DNA of 64,000 nucleotides from Cornus controversa (taxonomy: Eukaryota; Streptophyta; Magnoliopsida; Cornales; Cornaceae). Positions 11,298 to 23,698 of this stretch are shown here, piece after piece. The DNA lies in the NCBI GenBank assembly GCA_026545225.1, contig CM048852.1, positions 58,907,146-58,971,145 of the forward strand, written 5' to 3'. The position numbers and the translations under genes are program-made. Every line of letters begins with the position of its first letter. The first letter of the stretch is position 1. Below the pieces are notes generated by a model that did not search any database, was not told the origin of the DNA, and worked only from the letters and a program-made list of their open reading frames with translations.

Positions 11298-11480
11298 AAA
11301 GGACTTCAGAAAATGCAAAAGGGACGGTCAGTTGGCAAAAAGTTGTTCTACCTTTACAATGATCTCATCAACTAACTTGATTTATCCTCCTCCCAACAGA
11401 GAGCCTTTTCAAAATCTTTCATAATTGTATTGAATACTACATTTATTATTTTTATTATTGATTTGCCGTAAACTTCACTT
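11291..11480 (+). mobile_element. Possible LTR fragment of a Tat/Ogre-like retrotransposon
   Basis: CTATAAATAAAGGACTTC is followed by a pyrimidine-poor leader, then CATCAACTAACTTGATTT and an AATTGTATTGAATAC stretch. This order (TATA box, R region, an AACTTGA-type motif) resembles LTRs of the Tat lineage of Ty3/gypsy elements, which often contain internal tandem repeats. The match is by eye and weak; no inner retrotransposon region is present. Confidence 0.3.
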
Positions 11481-11570
11481 AACAAGATTCAAATTTTCAT
11501 TCACTGCAAGATATCCAGATTGAATATCATTTTTGTTTTTTCTAATGAGGTCGAAATTAAGTTTAATTCC

Positions 11571-11571
<1 letters not shown>

Positions 11572-11602
<31 letters not shown>
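11572..11602. repeat. (TA)n microsatellite
   Basis: Perfect alternating TA run. The neighbouring 11480-11880 is AT-rich and non-coding. Confidence 0.95.
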
Positions 11603-11606
<4 letters not shown>

Positions 11607-11882
11607 AATGCTTTTAAAAACCTTTTTTTATTTTTGTTGAAGACCACACACCAGGGTGCAACTTTTTTATATTTGAAGAACACACACTAAGGTGCAACAT
11701 TAATTTCTGTTGTGCTATACATAATGCTTTTAAAAACCTTCAAGTGTTAAATTAAATCATGTGATAATGACTCTTTAATTATTATTTTAAATTGTTTGAC
11801 TCAATAGTAGCCTCTAGGAAATAAGTTATGTGATGTATTTTTTGTTTTATTGTTTTAAATTATTTTGACTCAAAAGTAACGG

Positions 11883-12039
11883 TTCATTCGATAATCGTTT
11901 ATGTTTAGTGTTTATTATTTATAAGAACAAATTTTTAAGATAAACATGTTTGATAATTTTTATTTTGTTTTAAAACAACACTATAACTAAGTCTTCAAAT
12001 CCTAAACACAAAAATGATGTTTTAGTGTTTATGTTTATT

Positions 12040-12093
<54 letters not shown>

Positions 12094-12345
12094 ATCTAAA
12101 ATGGTGATTATATTATTTTAATTAAAAATTGAAACTAAAAGTGAGAAAATGAAAAGAATTTTTTTTTGTAAAAGACTATTGCTTGATGAAACGATGAAAA
12201 TATTAGAATTATTAATTGTAGATAGAATTAAAGAACATCAATTGTCTTGATAAAAAAAATTGGGTACAAAATGAATAATTACTAATATACTTAAAAATAA
12301 GAAATAGTTACTTAGGGGTACATGTGCTAAAAAAAAACCTTATTT
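11883..12345. mobile_element. Damaged Tourist-like MITE, inverted copy of the element at 24216-24807
   Basis: The segment CGTTTATGTTTAGTGTTTATT through ACATGTTTGATAATTTTTATTTTG and the later TTACTTAGGGGTACATGTGCTAA match the reverse complement of the 24.2 kb element over most of their length. Both ends are eroded. A (AT)24 microsatellite at 12043-12090 expanded inside this copy. Confidence 0.75.
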
Positions 12346-12584
12346 GAGGAAAAAAAACAAATAAGTCCCAACAGTCTCCTTGTCAAATAAATAAAAATGG
12401 TATTTTATACTCTATCATTCATTCATTTTCAGTGTTAAATGGAAAATAGAAATAAAAAATTGAAAAGAAAGTAGTAGCAGAAGAAGTTCAAGAGCAAGAG
12501 TATGTCCTCCAAATCCCTTTTCTTATTCCATACAAATTGAAAAAATTTCAACTTTTCCATAGTTATATATATTTTGTTTTTGTT

Positions 12585-12703
12585 AGTAAGAGTGCACAAA
12601 GAACCGGTGGAACCGGGACCCGTAACTGAGCCAAATCAAATCATTGAGAATGGTTCCGGTTCTCCTAAGAATCGTAAGAAATCGAACTGTGTACACCCTT
12701 ACT
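12585..12703. mobile_element. Short inverted-repeat element, about 119 bp
   Basis: Ends AGTAAGAGTGCACA and TGTACACCCTTACT form imperfect terminal inverted repeats around a GGTTCCGGTT-rich core. Size and ends suit a small MITE; class unknown. The rest of 12346-13738 is AT-rich without recognised genes. Confidence 0.5.
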
Positions 12704-13099
12704 TATTGAGACCTTCTAAGTTGTAAGTCATTCTAATTTTACAATATAATTTGTAGTGTATAGATATATATATAACCCAATATTATTAGTTTATTTTTTA
12801 TGTATATTTCTTGCTATGTTATTGCTGTATATATTTATTGTAGTATGAACTTGACCTTTTATTCAGCTTATTTTATTAATTTTTTTTATAAAAAAAAAAA
12901 TAGTTTAAAGTTATTTATGATTTTTAAAACAAGCCAAATATTTTTACGTTATCAAACAATACTCATTCTTAAGGATAAACAAAATAGTAACTTAAGCACT
13001 GTATATATAAACAATAACTACTAAACAACGTAAGTTAAAATCAGTATCATTCTGCTTATGTAAAAATAAACTGCTTACTTAAGTTTTTCAAATTAATAA

Positions 13100-13270
13100 C
13101 AGGATACTCTTGCACTGAGCTAGTCCTCTCTCTCTCTCTCCCTGTGTATATATATATATATAATATCAAGCTCAGAAGCAAACAAAGTCTATTGAAGCAA
13201 CAAACTCTTGCAATGAGCTAGACAGCTAGTCCTCTCTCTCTCTATATATGAGAAGCAAACAAAGTATATT
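13100..13270. repeat. Imperfect direct duplication with CT/TA microsatellites
   Basis: ACTCTTGCA(C/A)TGAGCTAG with CTAGTCCTCTCTCTCTCT and then AGAAGCAAACAAAGT(C/A)TATTGAAGCAACAAACT occurs twice, about 90 bases apart. Confidence 0.8.
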
Positions 13271-13738
13271 GAAGCAACAAACTAGAAGGAAAGTTTCTCT
13301 TCCAAGTCAGCCGCCATTCCTTTCTATTTATAACAAACAATTTGACTGAAACAGCATATGGGGGCAGTCAATTTATTACCCGGCCCTCTCCCCACCTACC
13401 TCAGATTGAGTCAGATATGATATCCTTCGTGACAGCTGCATAATGTGACTACTGTTGCTGCCATTCACATTAGCACAGAAATATATATATATATATATAT
13501 ATGTATATATGTACGTATCTGAAGGGCAATTCTATATGCTGATTTGACTGAGAATAAACCATCCTTTGAGTAGTAAGCCCAGACCTGCTGATCAGTCCCT
13601 TGAAACCCACAAAAGAGGACAGCACACTAAAATAATTTTGAATTAAGCTAAGGTTTGTGAATTCTTTCCGTATACTACTAACCTCATCTCCTCTTTGCAA
13701 CTCTCTCTCTCTCTCTCTCTCTCTCCCCCGCGGGCATA

Positions 13739-14280
13739 TCCATACTACTATCAAAGTACATAAAAAAATTTTAATTTTATTACACTAATTTTTTATTTTT
13801 AAATTAAAAAATCAAGCAAAACGAATAATATTTTTTATAAAATAATATTACCCAAACAAAAATCTTTCTTTTTATTTCTAAATTTAAAAAAGCAAAACTC
13901 TTTTCTTTTTTATTTAAAAAAATAAAATTACTCAAACAAAACCATTTTCCAAGCAATACTACTATTAAAAGTACAAAAAAAAATTTTAGTTTTAGTACAA
14001 TATCTTTTTATTTTTAAATTAAAAAAATAGAATTATTACTCAAACAAAACCGTTGCTATTTTTAGTTTCACTACATTATTTATTTATTTTTAAATAAAAA
14101 ATAGAATTATAACCTAAACAAAACCCTAAAACTTCTAAAATTTCAAACACAACTCTCAGATTCTTCCTCTTTGCTCTCATCAACTTGGTACTCATCGGCG
14201 ATTCTTCATCTCGGCTTTCATCAATATGCATTCTAATTCGATTTCCTCTCAGCTCACATCAAATCTCATGTAAGTTTCTT
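13739..14280 (+). mobile_element. Helitron-like 5' segment, probably truncated
   Basis: It starts A|TCCATACTACTATCAAAGTAC, very like the 5' end of the Helitron at 22518 (TCTATACTACTATTAAAAGT). The same AT-rich leader follows (AATAGAATTA..CTCAAACAAAACC), then an exon-like stretch with CTCATCAA and TTCGATT(T/C) ending in a donor-like ATG|GTAAGT. A second internal start-like motif lies at 13959. No matching 3' terminus was found downstream. Confidence 0.5.
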
Positions 14281-15182
14281 TTCTTTTTATTATTTGTTTT
14301 CTTTAATTTTTCTCCCAAATTTCTATCTTTTCTTGTTATTTCTTTTACTTCATGCTATTATGAATACATCACTTTGGATAATATTCTTGCTAAATTATTG
14401 ATAATTATTTTTAGTTTGGGAATTTCACTATTTGAGGTTTGATTGGGTTTCTATTGAAGTCAATATATTTATCTTTTTTTTTCTTTTTAATGCTAATGAC
14501 AGTGTCCCATTCCTCGGATTTGAGTATCTCAATTTAGACTTTGGATTCCCTCACGTGAAATTTATTAATAGGGAAAATTGTTCTTGCATTTGATTTTATA
14601 TATTTCGAGTTTTGATCATAAGTATTATTGATCCGGAGTTGGAGGCTTGAAGCGAGTTAATATTCATTCTGTAACAAGCATTAAATAGAAAATTCTATTG
14701 TGAATCATTGAATGTATGTTTTTGCTTTTTATATGTGAAGATGTGATTGTGCTAGAAATTCACTGTCGTGCATGATTTGGATCTTGTGATATGTCTTATT
14801 TGGGCAATTGCTTGTGTTTATGTTAAAAGTTCTTGCATAATTGAAAAAAAAGAAGAAGATCAAATATAACAAAATTCTTTCTTTTCCCTTTTTTTCGAAT
14901 TCCTGCATAGCATAATTGTAAAACCAAAACCACAAAACAATTATAGAACCAAAATTCACTTTTTTCATTTGGTAGCCAATTCAAGGTAATTGCTTTAAGG
15001 TAATCTGTTTAATTTTTTCATTTCATGTATTTATACTATTATTATTAAAAGTACAAAGAGTTTTCAATTATTTTTAAATTTTTTTAATTAAGAAAAATAC
15101 AAATATAACCTAAACAAATAACGAGTCCTAAATTATTGAATAAAGAAAGTTCTATGTAAGCAAAATTCCTTCCCCAGTCTCT
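14281..15182. other. AT-rich non-coding
   Basis: No gene was recognised. Another Helitron-start-like motif (ACTATTATTATTAAAAGTAC) lies near 15037. Confidence 0.5.
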
Positions 15183-15540
15183 CTCCTTCCAATTCTATTC
15201 TGTTTCTGATTTATATTCCTTCCTTTAAAAAAAAAAGAGTTACCAAATAAAAAATAACCTCCAAGTCTATTGTAGTTATAATTCTAATGACATATAAAAA
15301 TTCTATTCCCTTTCTGATTCTATATTCCTTCCTTAAAAAAAATATAAATAAAAAGTTACCAAATAAAAATAAACTCTAATTCTATTGTATTTTATAATTC
15401 TAATGACAAATAAAAATTCTATTCCCTTTTTGATTCTATATTCCTTCCTTAAAAAAAAATAATAATAAAAATAAAAAGTTACCAAATAAAAATAAACTCT
15501 AATTCTATCGTATTTATAATTCTAATGACAAATAAAAAAG
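15183..15540. repeat. Tandem repeat, three copies of about 120 bp
   Basis: Each unit has TTCCTTCCTT, an A-rich run, AGTTACCAAATAAAAA, CTAATTCTATTGTA and ATAATTCTAATGACA. The second and third copies are very similar to each other, the first more diverged. Confidence 0.88.
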
Positions 15541-15637
15541 ATATCTTAGCTTACATAGATAAATGAATTTGCATGCTCATTCAACTATTCATGGTGCATA
15601 ATATTGATTGAAGGTATTATCTATTGCTGAAAAATAT

Positions 15638-15849
15638 GAGCAATGCTATACGTCTAGAATAAATATCACGAATTTTAACTCGAATTTATGTGGCAGGTGA
15701 TATAGTCCATTATTTTAGGAGATAAAATTAAATGGTAAATTATTATTGGTGAGATTTCTCCCATACACGGAATCCTTATGGTATTATCACCTGCCACATA
15801 AATTCGAGTTAAAATTCATGAAATAAAATTGTGACGTTTAGCATTTCTC
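15638..15849. mobile_element. MULE-type MITE with 9 bp target duplication, copy 1
   Basis: It is 212 bp. The ends GAGCAATGCTATACGTC and (reversed) GAGAAATGCTAAACGTC begin long terminal inverted repeats that continue through GAATTTTAACTCGAATTTATGTGGCAGGTGATA. It is flanked by an exact 9 bp direct repeat GAAAAATAT (15629-15637 and 15850-15858). A 9 bp duplication with long TIRs is the mark of Mutator-like elements. There is no transposase, so it is non-autonomous. Confidence 0.92.
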
Positions 15850-15964
15850 GAAAAATATTTGCTTCTATTGTTATCATTTTAGATTAACAAGATGGAATCC
15901 GTGACAACTTTTTAATGGGCGTTAAGTCTTTTGAAACGTTTTGACTCTCACAATATTGAGTTGA

Positions 15965-16870
15965 TATCAGTTTCTTTCTTTTTCAATTGTGTTTTTTTCT
16001 TTATGCTATATATTTTATGTCTTTTTACATCAAAGCTTCTACTTATCCGTGATTATTTTCATGAAGTTTAATTGTGTTTTTTCTTTGTGTTATATATTTT
16101 ATATGTTTATATTTTCTCTCTCTATTAGGCATTATTTTAGTATATTTCTTCTTCAATTACGATTTTTCTTTGCTATATATTTTATAAAGCTTTTACTTAT
16201 CCGTGATTATTTTCTTTGGCATCATATGACACATTCGCATTCAAGGAGATTACTTATGCTTTTTCTTTGTGCTATATATTTTATGTGTTTATATTTTCTC
16301 TCTCTATTATGCATTATTCTTGTTTCTTTCTTTTTCAATTACGCTTTTTCTTTATGTTATATATTTTACGTGTTTACATGAAACTTCTACTTATCAATGG
16401 TTATTTTATTTTACAATAGATTACGCCAAATTCGCATTCAAGGTAGGTTCTTATTTTTGTATTAATTTTTGTATTTGTTAGCATTGAAAAAAAAAATTCA
16501 AATGTAAAATTTTAGCAAAACAAAAACTCAATCAATATCTACAAGACTGATGTCTTTGGGAGGGGTTCTTTAATTTTTTTGATTAATGTGTATTTGAAAC
16601 TCTCTCTCTCTCTTTATGCGTGTATGCTTTCATATTGTACAATTTAAAAAAATTAAAATCAATAGTTTTGTCTCTCTCTGTATTAGGCACTATTTTAGTT
16701 TCTTTCTTCTTCAATTATGCTTTTTTATGTTATATATTTTATGTGTTTACATCAAGCTTCTACTTATCAATTGTTATTTTCTTTTACAACAAGTTACACC
16801 AATTAAATTCGCATTGAAGGATGGTTCTTATTTGTGGATTAATTTTAAGTTTGGATTTTGTATCTATTAG
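15965..16870. repeat. Degenerate tandem array, 4-5 copies of a roughly 150-200 bp unit
   Basis: Each unit carries CTTTATG(C/T)TATATATTTTATGTGTTTA, TCTCTCTATTAGGCATTATTTTAG, TTCTTCTTCAATTACG, CTTCTACTTATC and TTCGCATTCAAGG. The last motif appears near 16233, 16430 and 16808. Frames reading through it are repetitive and hydrophobic, not protein-like. Confidence 0.8.
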
Positions 16871-19612
16871 CATGGAAAAACTTTTCCAAATGTGAAATTT
16901 TAGTAGGATAAAAACTCAGCCAATGTCTACAAAATTGATGTCTTTGGGTGGTAAGGTTTCTTTTGAATTTTGTGATTAATGTATGTTTCAGGTACAATTT
17001 AAAATCAATAGCTTATGCTATATATTTTATGTGCATGTTTACAATTTTATTTTTACATTTATTTTTTCTCATTGTTTGGATCAATTAAATTTGTCACTTA
17101 AAGCATAAAAATTGACATTTATAAATAATATACTTTAGTAGTATTTGCATATAATTTGTATATGTACACTAAATGGTAACCATGGAGCATTAGTTTTTAA
17201 AAGAGTTAAATTCTTTATATGATACATAGAATTTCTATCTTTTTATTTATATATGTATATAATATATTCTATATCTTAAATTACTATTAAATTTACATAG
17301 AATTTCTATACAACTTTATAGACCCCAAAATCTTTCATTGACCTCAAACACCGCTTCATAGACCCCATAGTCGTTTCATTTGTAACAAATCGCAATTCTA
17401 AACAATCAAACATTGCTGCAAAACTTTTCAAACTTAAACAATAGTACTCGTATCTATTTAAATAACTAATAGTTACGTATAGTTTCATCCATGTTTTGAA
17501 GGTCTATCTTATTACTACAATTTGCTACAGTAAGGGTTTTTGTAAGTAGCGGTAGATTGAGGTTTCTATGACTTTTGTTCCTACTGCCAAATTTATTATC
17601 TCAACCATATTTTTGAAAAAGATATTATAATTTATTTTTTAACTCTAAACATGCCACTTGATGACTTAATCCTTCTTAAATGGAGAGAAATTATGTTAGT
17701 AATTTTGAATTGTGATTCCAAGTAAATGATAAAAAGTTGCATCACAACAAGAACACGATCTTGGTAGTCACTATTGTTTGTGACATCGAACTTATATTAA
17801 TTCTCATATTTTTTTACTGTTCATTTGTTTGCATGTACATGAATTGTTGTGATTGAATTATTGAATTTGTGATGTTCTTTTTGTTTAAAGGAGTTATGTG
17901 CGGAGAAAAAGGTAATAATTAAACATTATTCTAAAACTCAATCGTACTTAATTCAATTATTTTGTATATTGATACATATAAACTATGTTGTCTTTAACAA
18001 TCCTACCTGGACCAATAATCATTGTTTCGGAGCTTTGGGTTTTTTTTCCTTTTATTATTGTGAAAGTCTAGGTCTTTCGCTTTCTCCTGCTATTGTTGGT
18101 TTGTGTTCTTGTTGTCTTTGTTCTCCAGGCTTCCAGGTAAGTTTTATGCCACTTTTGTTTTAACCAAATTATTATAATAAATATCTAACATGTGGTTCAT
18201 GTTCTTCTCGTCTTTCTTTGTCTTGCACGATTGCTATTTGATTTAATAATCATATGTTTCAATAATATATATATATATATATATATTTTAAGAAGCATTT
18301 GTCTGTATTATTTTGTTTTTGTATCAATTAAAAACTTGTTATTTGATTTTTGTTTAACGCGTTAATTTGTATTCTTCTGTATTTTCAAGTGGTGTTTATT
18401 GCCCAAACAATACCTTGAAACAATAAATGTTAAATTCATGACTATAATAATAGTTCGTCGTTATTATAACTCAAGTAAAACAACATAAAACTAAATTCAA
18501 CAAGAAACCAATATTAGCCATGCATTAATACTTTTTTTTCCTAGATGATAATGGTGCTAAGAAATTACTAACGAATTATCGAGAAAAATAAATTTACTAT
18601 CAGAAGTTTTGATTAAAGAAAAGTACGAAAGCAACGCTCCATATACATATACTTTACTAATCTATATCAGACACTAATGAAAAAACTTTTAGAGAAAGAA
18701 ATTTTAAAAATTGAACTAATAAAATTGAACAATCGTGTGCAGATATAATAGATAAGTGCAGTAATTTAGCTATTATATATTTAACAGATAAAAATAAACT
18801 AGAGAATAAAATATATTTATGCTCTCTAATATATTAATATTTTATCAATTTTTGATTGTGCTCAAACAAATAATATCTAATGAAATCATTGATTTTATAA
18901 TTTCGTTGTTTGGCTATTATTTAGGTACTAAATAATAACTGATTTTAAAATAAACAAGTATACTAATATTTTAGAAGTCTATGGAGCATTATTTTTTATA
19001 TTGAAATAATAATTTTATATATATATATTTTATATATGTATACATATTCCTCAATTGACACACATATTCATGTCTAATTAATTCCAAGTAGGGTTTGGAA
19101 ATAGGTTTATTGTGTCACGATTAATTTACATGAAATTTCCAATCATTTTTAATTTTATAATATTAATTTTTTTGATATTATTCAATTTAATTCAATATAT
19201 ATATATAAGGGACAAAAGGTTAGGTTAAACACAAACTCTTAATTCTTTCGAAGATATCTATATATCTATATATATTGTACATGTCTCATTCTATATATTA
19301 TGTGTCTGATCCCCTCAATCTCTCACACTTCATGCCTAACACAAATTTTTTCAATCTCCAAAAATTCATAAAAACAAAAAGGTACAAATTTTAAACTTTT
19401 ATTTTTATTTTTATATCATATTATTTAATTTAACACTATATATATATATAAAAGGAACAAAAGGTTAGATTAAACAAGAACTCCTCTATTTGTCAATTCT
19501 TTCAAACATATCTATATCTATATTTATATATTACATATATATATTTATATATATATCAATATTCATATATAAATGTAAGTAGATTTTAAATAAATTTTTA
19601 ATTTTATTGTTA
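16871..19612. other. AT-rich intergenic, no gene recognised
   Basis: Several TA microsatellites (for example near 18269-18285 and 19019-19028) and T-rich stretches occur. Related short segments at 19207-19260 and 19440-19500 share AAAGGTTAG(G/A)TTAAAC. No coding sequence, RNA gene or element end was supported. Confidence 0.6.
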
Positions 19613-19620
19613 ATAAATAA

Positions 19621-21721
19621 GGGAGGCGATATTCACACTCCAATTTTCTATGTTTGCACTCTCATCTCAAGAGAAATGTCACTGTTAACTTTTACTTCAC
19701 ATGTAAATGATTAACTTTTTTTTTAAATACTAAATTATCCCTTTAGACATCTTTTTGTCTCTTATTTTAAATGTTTTTGGTATCTTTTGACCAAATTCAA
19801 AAATAATACTCTGAAAAAAAAAATTCTCTCTTTTTATAGGACAAAAAAAAAGTTATCCATATGAAGAAATTATTTCTTTTGACATGAGATAAAAAAAATA
19901 TGGGCTTGGATTGTCACTCTAAAAACAGTTACAAAAATTGAGAAAACAGTTTTTTAATCTGCTTAGATCCATTTTTACAGAATAGTTTTCAAAAAATTGA
20001 GTTACAAAAAATGGGATTTTTAGAGAACAACTAAATGGAGTTTTCACAATTTCTCAAAACTGTTTTCGCTTGAGTCAAAACAGGGAGAGAATGGTTAACT
20101 CACTTAAAGTGACGCTGATGATCTCTCGTTTATAAGCTACCGTTTATATCTCAAGTTCCCAACCTATCTTTATCTTATATTTCTCTCACCTCTCTCTTTC
20201 TTAACGTTGGGCTCTTGTGTTCTACACATCTTCTCAAAAAAACTTCTTCAAGTCGCAGATCGGAGCTCCGACCATCCTTGCAGCATCGACCTTCTCTCTC
20301 TCTTAGATTCGGAGTAGTTGAGTTTCATTCCTTCTACTGAAACTTTGAATTGGGTTCATATACCCCGAACAATGAGATAAAAATCTGTACTGAGTGCCAC
20401 CCCTCTCTCTCTAGCTTTCACTTTCTCTGAACAATTTTTTCATTCTTCTTTTTCCCTTGACTTGCATTTCTCTCTCTCTAGCTTTCACTTTCTCTCTCTG
20501 CCGACACCATCATTCTTCTTTTTATACATAGATATATCATAGTGCGCTTATAATTGTATATTGGGGCTGTGTCTTCCACTGTATAATTGTATTGGGCTTT
20601 TAACTTAGGTTGATATAGAATTTGTTAAGATAGGTTGACCACACTATTTTAATTGTAATTGGGCTTTTAATTTGTATACTTTGAGAATTACTTTTCACCC
20701 AAAAAAAAAAATTGTATTCATTCCATTTGTTTGATATACTTTGAGAATTACTTTAATTAGTGAAAAATATTTTTTATTATAGTAGTGCACAATTTTTGTT
20801 ATTTTATTTGTTCAAAAAATTATTTTCAGTACCAAGTAGATTTATTAAGTTAAAAACACCAGCTTAAAAGTAATGCACCTCTAACACTTATTAATAAAAA
20901 TTTGCATTATTAGATTTAAGAAAAATAAAGTAAAAATTGTTCTCTGAAAACTGGTCAGTAAATACAACCAAGTAGATTTATAAGTTTTTGTTATCTGAAA
21001 ATTGTTTTGTAATTTTATCAACCAAGTGGATTTTTAAACTGAAAAAATTGAAAACTATTTTCTGTTTCGATTCTCTAAAAACTGAAAAAATTGAAAATTG
21101 TTTTTACAGTTGCAAACCAAGCGGGGCCTATATCTCTGTTGAATAAATTATTTCTTTTGGCAGGAATTAAAAATTAAAAAGCACCAAAAAAATAGTTATT
21201 CTTGTTGAATAAATTCTCTCTTGATATGACAAAAAAAAAAGTACCTAAAAAAATTTATTCTTATTGAGTAAACTATATACATTAAGAGTACCTAAAAAAA
21301 AGTTATTATTATTGAATAAATTATATCTTTTGATAGGTTCAAAAAAAGAAATTATCTCTACTGAATCAATTATCTCTATTGGAAGAAATAAAATAAAAAA
21401 GTTATTTTTTTTTAATAAATTATCCTTTTGACAGGAAGAAAAAAAGAAGACCTATGAACAAGTTATCTCTTTTGACAAGATTAAAAAAAAAGTACTAAAG
21501 AAAGTAAAAAAGATAAAAAAAATTATCTCTTTTGAAAAAAACATAATAAAGAAACTAAAGAAGGTAAAAAGGAGTTTAACTTTATAATATAAAGGGTAGT
21601 TGTGGTATTATAAAATAAGAGATGGTATATTAATTAGTTTAGGGACCTTTTTGTCATTTTCTTTAAAAATATGGTAGGTAGAGTGCAATTGTAAAAAACG
21701 GGAGTGCAAATATTGTCTCCC
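19621..21721. mobile_element. 2.1 kb non-autonomous DNA element with 8 bp target duplication, carrying a nested element
   Basis: The ends GGGAGGCGATATTCACACTCC and (reversed) GGGAGACAATATTTGCACTCC are terminal inverted repeats. Exact 8 bp direct repeats ATAAATAA flank it (19613-19620 and 21722-21729), as for hAT-type insertion. A 460 bp relative lies at 21888-22347. The excess length comes mostly from the insertion at 19902-21128. No transposase frame was seen. Confidence 0.85.
19902..21128. mobile_element. Nested insertion, 1.2 kb, imperfect TIRs
   Basis: The 5' end GGGCTTGGATTG..TCTAAAAAC and the reversed 3' end GGCCCCGCTTGGTTTGCAACTGTAAAAAC are similar, and TAT flanks both sides. The short 460 bp relative lacks this block, supporting a separate insertion. 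Inside, 20150-20520 is pyrimidine-rich like a 5' UTR. No transposase frame was found, so class (PIF-like?) is a guess. Confidence 0.65.
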
Positions 21722-21887
21722 ATAAATAAATTACTCAAACTTCTTTTTACAATTCCTATGTACGTATATGTTTTGAAATTGTCAAAAGAAATATTAATAA
21801 TTGAGTTTAATTATTATTCAATTTAGGAAACTAGTAGAATATATATTTATATACATAAATAGTATTACTATTACCTAAGAAAAAAAA

Positions 21888-22347
21888 GGGAGGTGATATT
21901 CGCACTCCTCTTTTCTACATTTACACTCTTATCTTAAAAGTAATGACACTTCTAACCTTAACATTACAAGTGAATGATTATTTTTTTCAAATTACATAAA
22001 TACCCTTTCAGATATCCCTTCTTTGTCTCCATATCTTTAATGTTTTTGGTTTCTTTTGACAAAGTAAAAAAAATACAAAAAAAAAAAAGCTATATTTTTT
22101 GACAGGATCGAATAAATAAAACATTGTTTATGTTGAATAAATTAACTCTTTTGACAGGAAAAAAAAATACTGAAGGAAGTAAAGATGTATAAAGAGCTAA
22201 AGTTTATAATATAAAGGATATTTATGGTATTATAAAATTAGAGATGATGCATTAATGAGTTTAGGGATCTTCTTGTTATTTTATTTATAAAAAAAAAAGG
22301 TAAGTGGAGTGGAATTGGAGAGAAGGAGAGTGCGAATATCGCCTCCC
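21888..22347. mobile_element. 460 bp MITE, short relative of the 19621 element
   Basis: The ends GGGAGGTGATATTCGCACTCC and (reversed) GGGAGGCGATATTCGCACTCTCC match those of the larger element, as do internal blocks such as TTTTGACAGGA and TAATATAAAGG. It is flanked by 8 A on the left and 7 A on the right, so the target duplication cannot be read cleanly. Confidence 0.85.
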
Positions 22348-23399
22348 AAAAAAATAGTATTACTAATACAGAATTTCTCATTTTGATTTCAATTTTCATA
22401 TTTTATGCATTATAAATACTTATTAATTTTAATATTATATTTTTATTCCAATTTTTTTTTTTACTTTAATATGTTAACCTTGACTGTTACACATGCCTCC
22501 AAAAATATAATTACCCATCTATACTACTATTAAAAGTACAAAGGGGGGTTTTTTTTTATATTAAAAAAATAGAATTACCCAAGCAAAACCTTTTCTTTTT
22601 TTATTTTAAAATTAAAAAAATAGATTTACACAAGCAAAACCCTTTCCCAAGCAAAACCCTTTCATTTTTTTATTTTTAAATTAAAAAAATAGAATTACTC
22701 AAGCAAAATTGTTTCCCAAGCAAAACTCTAAACACCTAAAATCACTCTTCCTTTCGGCTACGGCTCTCCACAAATAGAATTACCCATGCAAAACCTTTTC
22801 TTTTTATTTCTAAATTTAATAAAATATAATTATAACCTTCAAGACCCCAAACACCTATAAAATCACTCTTACTATTGGCTACGACTCTCCATTATTTCTC
22901 TCCATTCTCATTTTCCTCTCGGTTCTCAGCGCGGTTCTCAGTTTCCTCTTGGATCTCATCAACAACCATTCGATTCGGTTTCATCTTAGCTTACATGTGA
23001 TTTATTTTCTCTGGCTTCTTCTTCTTCTTTTTTTATACTTATTGTTTGCTATTAGCTTTTGAAATCAAAAATTTTTACTAAAAAATTATGTTTGTAATGA
23101 GTTATGTTATTGAATTGAATATCTGATTAATAAATCGAACACAAATTTAATCATAAATAATCATCGAATTTGATAAAACGATAAGAATCCGATCTGTTTA
23201 ATATGTGAGGTCACTTTCTGAATAACTGTAATATATACCAAATAGTAAGCAACCACCAGCACAAACACGTCATTTATACTTTTAGCGTATTCAGGAAAAA
23301 GAAAACTATCAATGTTACTATCAATTCTTTGCAATTTGTGTTTGCCAATTGCTTTAACATTACTATCAATTTCACTTTCACTTTCACTTCACAATTGTG

Positions 23400-23415
23400 T
23401 GAAACGATCATTGTG

Positions 23416-23448
<33 letters not shown>

Positions 23449-23452
23449 TTGT
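23400..23452. repeat. TG and TA microsatellites inside the Helitron
   Basis: GTGTGTGTGTGT is followed by a TATATA run; a second G/T-rich tract with GTGTGGGTGTG lies at 23566-23600. Confidence 0.85.
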
Positions 23453-23698
23453 GTACGTGTATGTATGATACTGAGACGTTAAGTTTAGGCCCTTCCTTTT
23501 TCATTATGACAACATTGATTAAAGAAATGAAATGACATCTTTAATTTTTCTCTCTCTATATATATATGTGTGGGTGTGTGTGTGGGGGTGGGGGGTAGTG
23601 GAGGGCTTGTCAAATTATACATTTGTGTGTAATTGGAATAAACCAAGTATATGGCAGATATTAAATGGGGAGAGAATTGATAATGGTTGTGTAATAAA

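Noticed and set aside
15989-16481. Repetitive membrane-like frames
   Set aside because: They arise from the tandem TATATTTTATGTG repeat and shift frame between units.
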